From the IMG/VR virus record IMGVR_UViG_3300033153_007322, positions 1 to 27,913 of that record: 27,913 bases of DNA; one strand, 5' to 3'. How positions within the stretch are numbered: position 1 is the first letter of the stretch; each line of letters begins with the position of its first letter. Below, piece by piece: positions 1 through 8,017 of this stretch. The translations under genes were made by a program, and so were the position numbers. The stretch comes from a virus. The notes under the pieces are model-generated. The model was not told the origin of the DNA, ran no database searches, and saw only the letters and a list, made by a program, of their open reading frames with translations.

Positions 1-129
1 TTTCAAAACGCGACCGGATCGGTTTATACGCAATATTGGTTTAATGCAAAAAGATTTCCGGAGAAAATGGCTGAAATCAAAAAGGCAAAAGGCTTTGAGA
101 TCGACGGCGAATTTATAGAATTAAGATAA
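1..129 (+). CDS. 3' end of an upstream phage structural gene (partial)
   Basis: The first frame is open from base 1 and ends in TAA at 127-129, giving 42 C-terminal residues ending in EFIELR. The start lies outside the window. Position immediately before a head-tail connector suggests a capsid-module protein, possibly the major capsid protein, but nothing in the fragment identifies a family. Its stop abuts the strong Shine-Dalgarno sequence of the next gene. Confidence 0.7.
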   Translation, partial: FQNATGSVYTQYWFNAKRFPEKMAEIKKAKGFEIDGEFIELR

Positions 130-130
130 A

Positions 131-139
131 AAGGGAGGT
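131..139 (+). promoter_or_regulatory. Strong Shine-Dalgarno site that decides an ATT start
   Basis: AAGGGAGGT sits six bases upstream of an in-frame ATT at 145. The first in-frame ATG (184) is about 45 bases away and has no SD of its own, so this site argues for initiation at 145 (or the adjacent ATC at 142, which is too close to the SD). Confidence 0.7.
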
Positions 140-144
140 CTATC

Positions 145-633
145 ATTTCAACTTTTTGCACGACAACTAGCTTAGACGTTTTAATGGTAGACACGACTTT
201 TAATACTGCGACAACGGCTCTTTGTAGCTCTTTAATTATAGACGCAGAAAACGAAATCAGAAAACGACTATCAAAGCGTTACGACGTTTCGGCGGACGCA
301 TTTCAAACCTCAACTAGTACGCCGCCTATGGTTACTACGTTGTGTGAATGGCTTACTATGGGCTATATGTATGAAAATTTAAGTAGAGGCGGAACCGAAG
401 CATTCGGGCGAGCCGATCGTTTCTTGAAAAAGGCTAACGACAACATAGACGATATTTTAAACTTTAAAGCTAATATATTAAATACTACAGGCTCGACAAT
501 TGCCGAAGGTAGCGAGTCGTTACCTATGTATTCTAATTCGGATGACTACTCTAGCACGTTCGACGAGGACGATCCGTTAAAATGGACAGTCGATAAAGAT
601 AAATTGGACGATATTTCAGACGATAGGGAATAG
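145..633 (+). CDS. Head-tail connector protein (DUF1320/gp36-like), apparent ATT start
   Basis: The protein is about 162 aa and resembles small head-tail joining proteins that form a connector ring under the portal. The N-terminal pattern, a short Cys-Thr-Thr segment followed by LIIDAENEIRKRLSKRYDVS, is typical of the DUF1320 type. That N-terminal segment lies upstream of the first ATG (184), and the only start with a well-placed SD is ATT at 145, so I extend the gene 13 codons upstream. The C-terminus is acidic (many D/E). It lies in the usual place between capsid genes and a gpG/gp10-like gene, two bases before the next ATG. Family assignment is by pattern recognition; the start is inferred from the SD. 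Confidence 0.68.
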   Translation: MSTFCTTTSLDVLMVDTTFNTATTALCSSLIIDAENEIRKRLSKRYDVSADAFQTSTSTPPMVTTLCEWLTMGYMYENLSRGGTEAFGRADRFLKKANDNIDDILNFKANILNTTGSTIAEGSESLPMYSNSDDYSSTFDEDDPLKWTVDKDKLDDISDDRE

Positions 634-635
634 TA

Positions 636-1115
636 ATGAGTGAAACGGGAATTACTTTTAAGAACAAAGAAGTAATGGAGTTTTTCGGTAGAATAGCAAA
701 AAATAACGACGACATAGAACAAAGAACTACAGACTATTGGTCATCTATAACCGCACCGGCTATGCGTAGCGTTTTACATCACTTTTCACATCAAATGGGG
801 CCGGACGGTAAATGGCAGGATTGGTCTCAAGTTTACGCGGATCACATGGCAAGCGTAGGCAAATCAGGGAATAAAATTTTGACTGATACGGGACGCTTGC
901 GTCAATCGTTGCAAATGGCGGATACATCTAGTCGAATAAAAAGGGGCGAGTTATTATTTAATCCGGCTCAATCAGACGACGGAAAACCATACGCCTATAA
1001 TCACGACACGGGTTCGGGCGGACAGAAACAAAGGAAATTTATGTGGCTAGGTAAGCCGACAATGAACGTTATCGCTAATATTACGGCCGCCTACTTACTC
1101 GGAGGGCTTGAATAA
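636..1115 (+). CDS. Tail completion / virion morphogenesis protein (gpG or HK97 gp10-like)
   Basis: The protein has 159 aa. The middle carries LTDTGRLRQSLQ (about residue 80) and then a segment around YAYNHDTGSG followed by RKFMWLGKP. This matches the layout of Mu gpG/HK97 gp10-type proteins: a 'tdtGrLr.S' strand, a 'YA..h..G' strand and a final 'pR.flgl' strand. Members help join head and tail. It begins two bases after the previous stop, and its TAA overlaps the next ATG by one base, so the genes are probably translationally coupled. Confidence 0.65.
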   Translation: MSETGITFKNKEVMEFFGRIAKNNDDIEQRTTDYWSSITAPAMRSVLHHFSHQMGPDGKWQDWSQVYADHMASVGKSGNKILTDTGRLRQSLQMADTSSRIKRGELLFNPAQSDDGKPYAYNHDTGSGGQKQRKFMWLGKPTMNVIANITAAYLLGGLE

Positions 1116-2719
1116 TGGCTATTACTTTTGCATGGCGGTCGGATACATCAACCGTTTCGGCTAGATACGGGGAAAACATAGACGGGCACGCAACAAACGC
1201 AATGTCGTATATGTCTTTAGCGGGAGCGTTGGGCGGTAGCGTTTACCAAGCTGATAACACTATCGGCGCGTTGTCGTTTAGTGCTTATAAGAATTTCGGC
1301 GATGCAAGCGGCGGGGCTTTTTCTATTTTAGTAAGATACGCGCCTACATTCGTTTCAGTTCCGGCGAGCGAAGTAGCATTGTTAAATTTCGGTCTTGGAG
1401 TTTCGGAAATAAACGGGGCTTGCGCTATTTTCCAAAGAACGAGCGGTCAAATAATCAATAGATTGTACAAAGATAATGCAGCACTACTAGTTAACACTGG
1501 GCCGACTTGGACTTCGACCGCTAATGTTTTTTATGACTATTTAATAACAGGTCATGGCGACGACGCCTCCGGACGGTATAATATTATAATGAATGGTGTT
1601 ACTCAGTCGGGTTCTAATTTATTAAATTGGCTACCTGGCTTTGATATGAAGACTTTAAAAAGTATAAATCTAGGCGGGCTTGCTACCGCTAGGAAATGTC
1701 AATATTCCTTTAACGAGTTAGTAATTTGGAACGAAATAATAGATCCAACAAATATAACTTTAGTTCACGCCGGAACGGGCGTCACATCGACGGCTCAAAC
1801 TCTAAACGGATCGTCTCGTACTGGTTGGGTTGACGTTGCGCCCGTAGAAAAATCGGATTGGACTTCATTAACTGCGGCGCAAATTGTAAGCGGCAACGAT
1901 CAAATACAGGCCGGACTAACTCAATCGGGTTCGGCCGTAGCCGAAACATGGTCAACCATAACGGCGGACCAAATCAAAAGCGGAGTCGAACAAATACAGA
2001 ATTCGAGTACAATAACAGGGACTTACCTTTGGAATACAATCGCGGCGTCTGATATTAAATCAGGAGTCGAAACTATTCAAAATTCCGCGACTATTACAGG
2101 GACTTATCTTTGGTCGTCACTCGCAGCGTCTAATATTCTAAATGGAGTTAATCAAATTCAAGATAGTATTACTATTACAGGCTCTTTAGTAGCTCCGGCG
2201 GCGGCGGCGGGAACTGCAACCGCTTTAGACATTCCGAATATTAAAGAACAAGTTCGCTGGATCTTAGACACTAATAACACAACGACTTCGAGCGTTTTAA
2301 ACCTATCGGCGTCTATGTCTAAACAAGTTCAAGTAGTACAAAAGGTTAATCCGCAAAAGCTTAGTACGCAAGCGACCTTATTTCCGGCGGTAACTGTATT
2401 TACTAAAAGTAAATCTATGAAATCTGCTACAATAGCTAGAAATCAAGTGAACGGTAAACGCGAGGCTAAACTAACCCTAACGGTTGTCGGAATGGTTTGG
2501 AACCAAAATTTCAGTGCTGATATAAATAGCGATCCGGCCGACCAAGATTTAGAATACTTAATGGAAAACATAGAGCGCATTTTAAGGTCTTACCACGACT
2601 TAGGCTCTAACGTAACATGGCAAATCCCGACCGATGTGGTTTATCATACCGCAGCGTTTGACGAACAATCCCATTTCCGTGTAGGATTTTTGGACATAGA
2701 GATAACAGTATTCTACTAG
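1115..2719 (+). CDS. LamG-like / repeat / tail-terminator-like fusion protein
   Basis: This 534-aa protein has three visible parts. Residues about 1-225 look like a concanavalin A/LamG beta-sandwich: Gly/Ser-rich strands, a 'YNIIMNG' strand, and a closing strand with FNELVIWNE that is typical of LamG in phage proteins. Residues about 249-360 hold four copies of a 27-30 aa unit (W..(I/L).A..I..G...IQ.S..ITG). Residues about 370-534 resemble a tail-terminator (lambda gpU/gp10-neighbour) domain: IKEQVRWIL helix, 'FPAVTVF', then LEYLMENIERILRS and a final strand ending EITVFY. The slot before the tail tube fits a tail terminator. Such a protein would carry an outward-facing adhesin at the tail/neck junction. 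LamG and terminator calls are fold-level inferences. Confidence 0.6.
   Translation: MAITFAWRSDTSTVSARYGENIDGHATNAMSYMSLAGALGGSVYQADNTIGALSFSAYKNFGDASGGAFSILVRYAPTFVSVPASEVALLNFGLGVSEINGACAIFQRTSGQIINRLYKDNAALLVNTGPTWTSTANVFYDYLITGHGDDASGRYNIIMNGVTQSGSNLLNWLPGFDMKTLKSINLGGLATARKCQYSFNELVIWNEIIDPTNITLVHAGTGVTSTAQTLNGSSRTGWVDVAPVEKSDWTSLTAAQIVSGNDQIQAGLTQSGSAVAETWSTITADQIKSGVEQIQNSSTITGTYLWNTIAASDIKSGVETIQNSATITGTYLWSSLAASNILNGVNQIQDSITITGSLVAPAAAAGTATALDIPNIKEQVRWILDTNNTTTSSVLNLSASMSKQVQVVQKVNPQKLSTQATLFPAVTVFTKSKSMKSATIARNQVNGKREAKLTLTVVGMVWNQNFSADINSDPADQDLEYLMENIERILRSYHDLGSNVTWQIPTDVVYHTAAFDEQSHFRVGFLDIEITVFY
1859..2191 (+). repeat. Four in-frame repeats of 81-90 bp encoding W..IxAxxIxxGxxxIQxSxxITG units
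   Basis: Trp codons that open each unit lie at 1859, 1949, 2030 and 2111, so the spacings are 90, 81 and 81 bp. Units 2-4 share the IQNS..ITGTY ending almost exactly at protein level but differ more in DNA, which suggests old duplications under selection. They link the LamG-like and terminator-like parts of the protein. Confidence 0.8.
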
Positions 2720-2728
2720 GGGGAATAA

Positions 2729-3724
2729 ATGGCGGTTGACAAAAATTCTATAATCCAACAATCAAATGCAGCTTACAATCAATGGAAAAAGCCGTGGAGA
2801 AAACACGCTAAAGAAATTTCAAGGCTTGCCCCGCATACTCCATTAAACGAGTTTGCTAATATCGGAGTAGGCAAGGCTTGTTTAGTAGTAGCGAATGGTT
2901 ATTCCTTTGAACAAAACATAGAAGTAATAAAAGCGAATAAAGATAATGTAGACATATTATGTTGCGATAAAACGTTAGGTCATTTACTTGATAATGGCAT
3001 AACGCCTACCTACTGTATGGTTTGCGACTCGCAAGTCGACTACGAAAAGTATATGAAACCGTGGGCGGATCAATTACAGGATACTATTATGTTTGCGAAT
3101 GTTTGCGCGAATACTGAATGGTCATTTAATGGCAATTGGAAGAATAAAGTTTACTTTGTTAATAAAGACGCAATTCAATCAGAAAAAGAGTTTTGCGAAT
3201 TAAGTCAATGCGGGAATGTAATTCCGGCCGCGACCAATGTCTCTAACGCTATGGTCGTCCTATTAACTCAAAGTGACAACATGGGACGACGAAATCATTT
3301 TGGCTATGACAAAATATTAACTATTGGATTTGACTACTCTTGGACTTTAGACGGGAATTATTACGCATTCGACAAAAATGCAAATGGTAAGGCTAACTAT
3401 ATGAGGCACGTCTATTGCCTAAATAAAGCCGGCAATCATGCTTATACGTCCGGAAATCTACTGTTTTCGGCTCAATGGCTAGAAAAATACATTGCCAATT
3501 TCAAACTACCCGTGGTCCAATGTTCAGACGAAACATTGCTAGGTTGTGCTTATAGTGGTAAACTTGAAAAACAAATGAAATACAACTATAAAACAACGGA
3601 TCGTTCTATTGTTAAAAATGACATTAATAAAAGAGCTAAATTGTTAAACGAAGTGAGATTGATTGAACAAAGAATAAATAAAATAGGCGTAGACCATCAC
3701 GAAAATTTTATTAAAACAATTTAA
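2729..3724 (+). CDS. MptE/Maf-like protein (DUF115, 6-hydroxymethylpterin pyrophosphokinase-like fold)
   Basis: The 331-aa protein carries the DUF115 core. GKACLVVANGYSFEQNI (about 49-64) is the nucleotide-binding-like loop, followed by ILCCDKTLGHLL (about 76-87) and GITPTYCMVCDSQ (about 90-102). This core is shared by archaeal MptE pyrophosphokinases and by Maf proteins, which attach nonulosonic acids to flagellin. It is shorter than most Maf proteins and lacks their flanking regions. It has a good SD (AGGGGGAATAA) and sits between the terminator-like gene and the tail tube, so it is co-expressed with the virion genes. A role in modifying a tail protein is possible but inferred; a nucleotide-handling role is the alternative. 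Confidence 0.7.
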   Translation: MAVDKNSIIQQSNAAYNQWKKPWRKHAKEISRLAPHTPLNEFANIGVGKACLVVANGYSFEQNIEVIKANKDNVDILCCDKTLGHLLDNGITPTYCMVCDSQVDYEKYMKPWADQLQDTIMFANVCANTEWSFNGNWKNKVYFVNKDAIQSEKEFCELSQCGNVIPAATNVSNAMVVLLTQSDNMGRRNHFGYDKILTIGFDYSWTLDGNYYAFDKNANGKANYMRHVYCLNKAGNHAYTSGNLLFSAQWLEKYIANFKLPVVQCSDETLLGCAYSGKLEKQMKYNYKTTDRSIVKNDINKRAKLLNEVRLIEQRINKIGVDHHENFIKTI

Positions 3725-3736
3725 AGGGGAATTAAT

Positions 3737-4771
3737 ATGAGTGTAGGCGACGGCGAAATAAAAACCGCATTAAGTTACATAGCATTTGGTCGCGAGTCGA
3801 CTTTTAAGACATATAACACGGCGGCGGCCGGACTTGATGTTTTATCGAGTGCTTTTAAAACGACAAAAGAAAATAAAATATTAGAGGAAATTACTACTAC
3901 TAGAACGTACGCAAAACGTATTAGTACGAGTAAGAAAATCGAGGGATCTATTGAGGCTTACGCCTACGCGGAGTCAACGGCTCTAGCTTACCTTTTGCAA
4001 AACGCATTTGGCGGAACTATTACGACTTCGGTTGTATCTGCGGCGGTTGCATTTACTCACGAATTCGCAGTAGGCAATTTCGATCAAGCTAATAGCTCTT
4101 TATGTATTAATCATAGAAAAGGCGACTCCGGTTCGGCTTACGTTTTTGAATACAACGGCGTTCGAATAAATGAATTTTCGATTGTATCTGAAATTGACGA
4201 AGCTTTAAAAATGAATGTCGGGGCTATCGTTGTCGACTCTACTCAAACGTCTAACGATGTTGCGAGCGTACTATCTACGGCGGACTACCAACCTTTGAGT
4301 TTTGTTAACGGTCGAATTAGTATTGAAACTTCGGCGGCCGCAATTACTACTACTTCATATTGGCACGTTCAATCAATGGAGTTAGGTTTGGCGAATTCGT
4401 TAAAAGGCGACGCAGAATCGGGACGAATTGGTTCCGATGTTTTAGACGTTTTACCGGCGGGAATAGCTAGTTTTAGTTTAAATGTTACAATGCGCTTTAA
4501 TACCTTAACGGCTTACAACGCAATGATAAACGAAACGCAATTGGCCGGAGCCTTTGAATTTTTAGGCGACACTTTAACCGGAGCGACTACTAGACGCGGA
4601 TTAAAATTTGATGCGCCTAAATTATACATCGCAGACGGCGGCGACCCAGAAGTAAGCGGGCCGGACGGAATATTAACAAGCGAAGTTGTTTTCCACGTTC
4701 TACGAGACGAGTCGAGCGCGGGCGGTTACGCATTAAAAGCGGAATTAACTAACGATGTTTCAAGTTATTAA
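3737..4771 (+). CDS. Major tail tube protein
   Basis: The protein is 344 aa. The N-terminus, an early YIAFGRESTFKTY followed by KITTTR-like and IEGSIEAYAYAE segments, is the classic layout of siphovirus tail tube subunits, with beta-rich composition and a long low-charge C-terminal half. Subunits stack as hexamers around the tape measure. It has an AAGGGG SD and lies directly before the frameshifted chaperone and tape measure genes, the universal order in this module. The 3' end overlaps the next ATG by 17 bases and is followed after 13 bases by a strong stem-loop, which could shape the relative expression of this abundant protein and the genes after it. Confidence 0.8.
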   Translation: MSVGDGEIKTALSYIAFGRESTFKTYNTAAAGLDVLSSAFKTTKENKILEEITTTRTYAKRISTSKKIEGSIEAYAYAESTALAYLLQNAFGGTITTSVVSAAVAFTHEFAVGNFDQANSSLCINHRKGDSGSAYVFEYNGVRINEFSIVSEIDEALKMNVGAIVVDSTQTSNDVASVLSTADYQPLSFVNGRISIETSAAAITTTSYWHVQSMELGLANSLKGDAESGRIGSDVLDVLPAGIASFSLNVTMRFNTLTAYNAMINETQLAGAFEFLGDTLTGATTRRGLKFDAPKLYIADGGDPEVSGPDGILTSEVVFHVLRDESSAGGYALKAELTNDVSSY

Positions 4772-5144
4772 TATTTTTTCTAAGCGTTCTTTGTCCGATC
4801 ATTTATATCAGACAAAGAACGTTAAAATTGACGGGGTTCTATTTAAGATTAAAAAAATAGATCCCTTAAATTATTTGGACGGCTCTAAAGCTATGCAAGC
4901 GTCCTATGCTGAATATGAGTTAACTAAAGCCAATATGAATAATGCAGAAAAAGACGTTAAAAAAATAAAGAAATATTTAATCGACGTTTTTATGTCTGCG
5001 GTTGTTAAACCTAAACTAACTAGGAAAAACGACGACGGGAGCGATCAAATATTAGTCGACGATTTGTTTAACGATTGGTCATTAGTTGAAAAACTCCACG
5101 ACGAGATAATGTCATTTACCTACGGTAAAAAAAAAACTCAATAA
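4755..5144 (+). CDS. Tail assembly chaperone, short form (gpG analogue)
   Basis: The protein has 129 aa with a short beta-strand start (NVKIDGVLFKIKKIDPLNYLDG) and then a charged helical stretch, like other siphovirus tail assembly chaperones that bind the tape measure before tube polymerisation. The frame ends TAA just after a run of ten A (5127-5136). The ATG at 4755 lies inside the tail tube gene and has only a poor SD; a TTG at 4791 is the only other standard in-frame start candidate nearby and falls inside the 4785-4821 stem. Function is inferred from position, the slippery run and the downstream open frame. Confidence 0.72.
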   Translation: MFQVINIFSKRSLSDHLYQTKNVKIDGVLFKIKKIDPLNYLDGSKAMQASYAEYELTKANMNNAEKDVKKIKKYLIDVFMSAVVKPKLTRKNDDGSDQILVDDLFNDWSLVEKLHDEIMSFTYGKKKTQ

Positions 5145-5320
5145 AATACCTAACTAGATCAAAACTTGAACAATTAGACAACGTTTGCAAAAGATACGGT
5201 CAAACGCCTAGTTCTTTTTTAAAACAAGGTATTTCCGATTTTCAGTTTAATTTGTTAGTATATAGCTACGGCGTTTCTAAGGAAAATAAGGAAAACGCGA
5301 AAAGAAAAGGAAGTCGATAA
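4755..5320 (+). CDS. Tail assembly chaperone, long form made by -1 frameshift (gpGT analogue)
   Basis: If ribosomes slip back one base on the A-run, reading continues from 5135 as N-S-I-K-Y-L-T-R-S-K-L and stays open for 61 codons to TAA at 5318-5320, one base before the tape measure ATG at 5321. The fusion would be about 188 aa. The extension has no start or SD of its own and fills the whole gap to the tape measure gene. This is the arrangement of lambda G/GT and many siphoviruses. The open frame and slippery site are seen directly; frameshifting itself is inferred. Confidence 0.82.
4785..4821 (+). other. Strong stem-loop just after the tail tube gene
   Basis: CGTTCTTTGTC at 4785-4795 pairs perfectly with GACAAAGAACG at 4811-4821, an 11-bp stem with a 15-base loop. 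It starts 13 bases after the tail tube stop and lies inside the first codons of the chaperone frame. No T-run follows, so it is not a classic terminator. It may protect the tail-tube mRNA 3' end or lower translation of the chaperone. Confidence 0.7.
5127..5137 (+). promoter_or_regulatory. Programmed -1 frameshift site (A10 run)
   Basis: Ten consecutive A are read in the short-form frame as GGT AAA AAA AAA ACT. The heptamer A AAA AAA at 5129-5135 fits the X XXY YYZ rule, and the zero-frame stop follows at 5142. I see no obvious strong downstream stem. Confidence 0.8.
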
Positions 5321-7240
5321 ATGGCAAAATCCGAAGCAACGCTGATTATCAAGGTAAAGAATTTAGCGACCAAACCCATAAAGGGAATAAAGTCCGGAAT
5401 ATTAGGATTGAACGACGCAGTTAAAAGAGCGTCTACTAAAATGTCTAGTTTCGGCAAAAACTTAAAAAAGAATATAGCAGACCGTTTCGTTATTACTGCG
5501 GGCGATATTGTAGGCGCATTAAAATCTATAGGCGCGGCGATTGTAAATTTCGCTAAAACTGCGTCGGAATTTAAAGCCGTAGAAATGGCGTTTCAAAATT
5601 TAGCCGCTTCGCAAGGGCAAGACGCCGACAAAATGTTAGCTAAAATGCGCGAACTATCTTTAGGGACCGTTTCCGATTTACAACTTATGAAGTCTGCCAA
5701 CCAAGCGTTATTATTAGGTCTACCCGTTGAGCGTTTCGGCGATATGTTAACCATTGCACGTTCGGCAAGTAAAGCGACCGGCGAGTCAATGGAATTTATG
5801 TTAAATTCTATAGTAACTGGTTTAGGTCGTGGCTCTAAACTTGTACTAGATAACTTAGGGATCGTTTTTAAACTTGAGGACGCTTACCAGGAGTACGCGG
5901 ATACCCTAGGAATCACAACCGCAGAAATGACCGAAGCGCAAAAGAAACAAGCCTTTTTGAATAAGGCTTTAGCTACCGGAGTAGAGAACGCAAAAGCGGC
6001 GGGAAAAAACCAAGTCGATCTAAAAGACAGAATGGATCAAGCAAACGCGTCTTTTGAGAACGCGTCTGTTATCTTAGGCGACTTACTACTCCCAGCCTTT
6101 AAAGAGACATTGAGAGTCACGGCCGAAGTAACAAACGGATTTATTACATGGGCAACGACTAATAAAAAGACAATACAGACTTTTTTATTATGGGCTAAAG
6201 ACGGATTTTTAAACTTTGTTGATAGTATGGAGGACTTAGCCGCGAAAATGGGCGTTATTGCCGCCGGCCTTACTATCGCAGTAACCGAAGCTTTTAAACT
6301 AAATGGGAAAAAAGCAGTTCAAACGATAGCAAATACCGCCGTCGAGATAGCTAGAATAGACACCGAAACTAAGCAAAAAATATTAGATCGTGAAAAAGCG
6401 ACATTCGATAAATTAAATTCTATGGGCGACGAACAGGGCGAGTTAGAATTAAAAAGACAGCAATCTATAATACAGAAAAAAGCCGAGGCCGCGCTAGCTG
6501 AAAAGGAAGCGCAAGACACACTAGCCGAAGAAAAGGCAATGCTAGACTTTGAAAAATCAGAGTTAGAGCTAGAAAAATTAGGAATAGACGAGGACGCAAA
6601 ATTACAGCTACTAATTAAATCTTTAGACAAACAGTTAACTACTGAAAAAGACCATACTGCGCGAATGGCTTTAATGAAGAAAAAAGCCGACACACTGGCT
6701 TTAATAACTGAAAATAAAAAGAACGCGTTACGGGTTGAGAGTCAAAAGGGAACTTTTGATACTATCGCAACGTTAGCAAATTCAAATAATAAAACTTTAG
6801 CGTCAATAGGTAAGGCCGCATTGATAGCTCAAAAAGCAATCGCGATTAAAGACATAGCAATACAAACGCCAAAGGCAATTAGCAAAACTATGTCGGCATT
6901 CCCCGCGCCTTTTAACTTCGCACTCGCGGCGGGCGTTGGCGTTGCAATGGCGGCGCAAGCTGCAAACGTGGCGGGCGTTCAATTAGCCGAGGGCGGTATA
7001 GTTCCGGCTAGTACGGGCGGGACATTAGCGACAATAGGCGAGGGCGGACGAGACGAGGCCGTAATCCCTTTAGACGAGGGAGGCGGCGGCGGTATTGGCT
7101 CTACTGTTAACATAACAGTAAACGGTGGGTTACTAGGCGACGAGGCAAGCGCAAAAGAATTTGCCGAGGCCGTAGACGCCGAATTATTTAAACTTAGACA
7201 GGGCAACGAGTCGGTGTCATTTGACGAGGGAGTTGTATAA
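5321..7240 (+). CDS. Tail tape measure protein
   Basis: The protein is 639 aa, mostly helical. The N-terminal third contains a typical tape-measure core (FAKTASEFKAVEMAFQNLA, then MKSANQALLLGLPVERFGDM and LDNLGIVFKLEDAY). The middle is a highly charged helical stretch (about 335-475), then a hydrophobic Ala-rich segment near 530, and the usual LAEGGIVPASTGG / GEGGRDEAVIPLDEGG Gly-rich C-terminus. It sets tail length; the common estimate of about 1.5 angstrom per residue would give a tail near 95 nm. It has an AAAGGAAGTC SD that lies within the end of the frameshift extension. Two minus-strand open frames opposite it are shadows. Confidence 0.9.
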   Translation: MAKSEATLIIKVKNLATKPIKGIKSGILGLNDAVKRASTKMSSFGKNLKKNIADRFVITAGDIVGALKSIGAAIVNFAKTASEFKAVEMAFQNLAASQGQDADKMLAKMRELSLGTVSDLQLMKSANQALLLGLPVERFGDMLTIARSASKATGESMEFMLNSIVTGLGRGSKLVLDNLGIVFKLEDAYQEYADTLGITTAEMTEAQKKQAFLNKALATGVENAKAAGKNQVDLKDRMDQANASFENASVILGDLLLPAFKETLRVTAEVTNGFITWATTNKKTIQTFLLWAKDGFLNFVDSMEDLAAKMGVIAAGLTIAVTEAFKLNGKKAVQTIANTAVEIARIDTETKQKILDREKATFDKLNSMGDEQGELELKRQQSIIQKKAEAALAEKEAQDTLAEEKAMLDFEKSELELEKLGIDEDAKLQLLIKSLDKQLTTEKDHTARMALMKKKADTLALITENKKNALRVESQKGTFDTIATLANSNNKTLASIGKAALIAQKAIAIKDIAIQTPKAISKTMSAFPAPFNFALAAGVGVAMAAQAANVAGVQLAEGGIVPASTGGTLATIGEGGRDEAVIPLDEGGGGGIGSTVNITVNGGLLGDEASAKEFAEAVDAELFKLRQGNESVSFDEGVV

Positions 7241-8017
7241 ATGGAGTTTTTAGTTTCTAATTACATAAACACGACGACGGCCGTTTCGGTAAACAACGGG
7301 ACGTTGACCGTCGACAATCTTTTTAAAAGGGATAAGACTTTTCAGTATGTAAGCGAGGGCGACAATAGCGACTCGACTATTAGCTCTTTAACTATTAATT
7401 TCGACTCTACTCAAAGCGTTTCTAGGTTAGCTTTATTAGAAATGAACGCTAAATCATTTAATATATTTTACGACGGAGTAACGGCTAATACATTTGCAAT
7501 AACATCAACGAGCGCAACGACGACTAGTCAATGGACTACTAATAGTGAAACGTCAATGTATTTAAAAACGGCGGCGGTCGATTGTACTTCGGTTACATTT
7601 GATTTTAAAACTACTCAAACGGCCGCGTCTGAAAAAGCAATTGGTTATTTAGCTATTTCAACGCCGCATATCGTATTCCCTAGAGTTCCAACATCTAAGA
7701 ATTGGAAACCAAAGTTTAACCCAAAGGAAGTCGTTCATAGACTATCAGACGGCGGGGTTCGCGTTCATACTATAAAGACAAAGTTTAGTACAAAAATAAA
7801 ATTCAAATATATAGAGGCATCTTTTAGGGATAGCTTAGAGACTGTTTGGTCTCTTAATAATTCTTTTATGTTTACAGCTTTTGGAACGTCTACGTCATGG
7901 GACGAAATTTTTTACGAGGTTGTTTGGTCTGGTAAATTTGATTTTTACGAATATACTCAAGACAGTAAGACGGAAAATTTTAGCGGATCAATTTCACTTA
8001 ACGAGGTATCGGACTAA
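7241..8017 (+). CDS. Distal tail (Dit-like) / baseplate protein
   Basis: This 258-aa beta-rich protein follows the tape measure directly (ATG one base after its stop). Residues about 45-135 look like a discoidin-like beta-sandwich (Ser/Thr-rich strands, then ISTPHIVFPRVPT), and the C-terminal part includes TKFSTKIKFKYIEASFRD and FYEVVWSGKFDFYEY. Position and beta composition suggest the ring between the tail tube and hub. No hallmark motif fixes the family, so the functional name rests mainly on gene order. Its TAA overlaps the next ATG. Confidence 0.55.
   Translation: MEFLVSNYINTTTAVSVNNGTLTVDNLFKRDKTFQYVSEGDNSDSTISSLTINFDSTQSVSRLALLEMNAKSFNIFYDGVTANTFAITSTSATTTSQWTTNSETSMYLKTAAVDCTSVTFDFKTTQTAASEKAIGYLAISTPHIVFPRVPTSKNWKPKFNPKEVVHRLSDGGVRVHTIKTKFSTKIKFKYIEASFRDSLETVWSLNNSFMFTAFGTSTSWDEIFYEVVWSGKFDFYEYTQDSKTENFSGSISLNEVSD

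Noticed and set aside
1858-2052. 64-aa plus-strand frame inside the LamG fusion gene
   Set aside because: It arises from the DNA repeats read in another frame; the product is Asn/Arg-rich low complexity.
6319-7206. Two minus-strand open frames (6319-6693, 6979-7206) opposite the tape measure gene
   Set aside because: They mirror Ala/Glu/Gly-rich coding on the plus strand, lack SD sites and have Ser/Phe/Pro-rich products typical of shadows.
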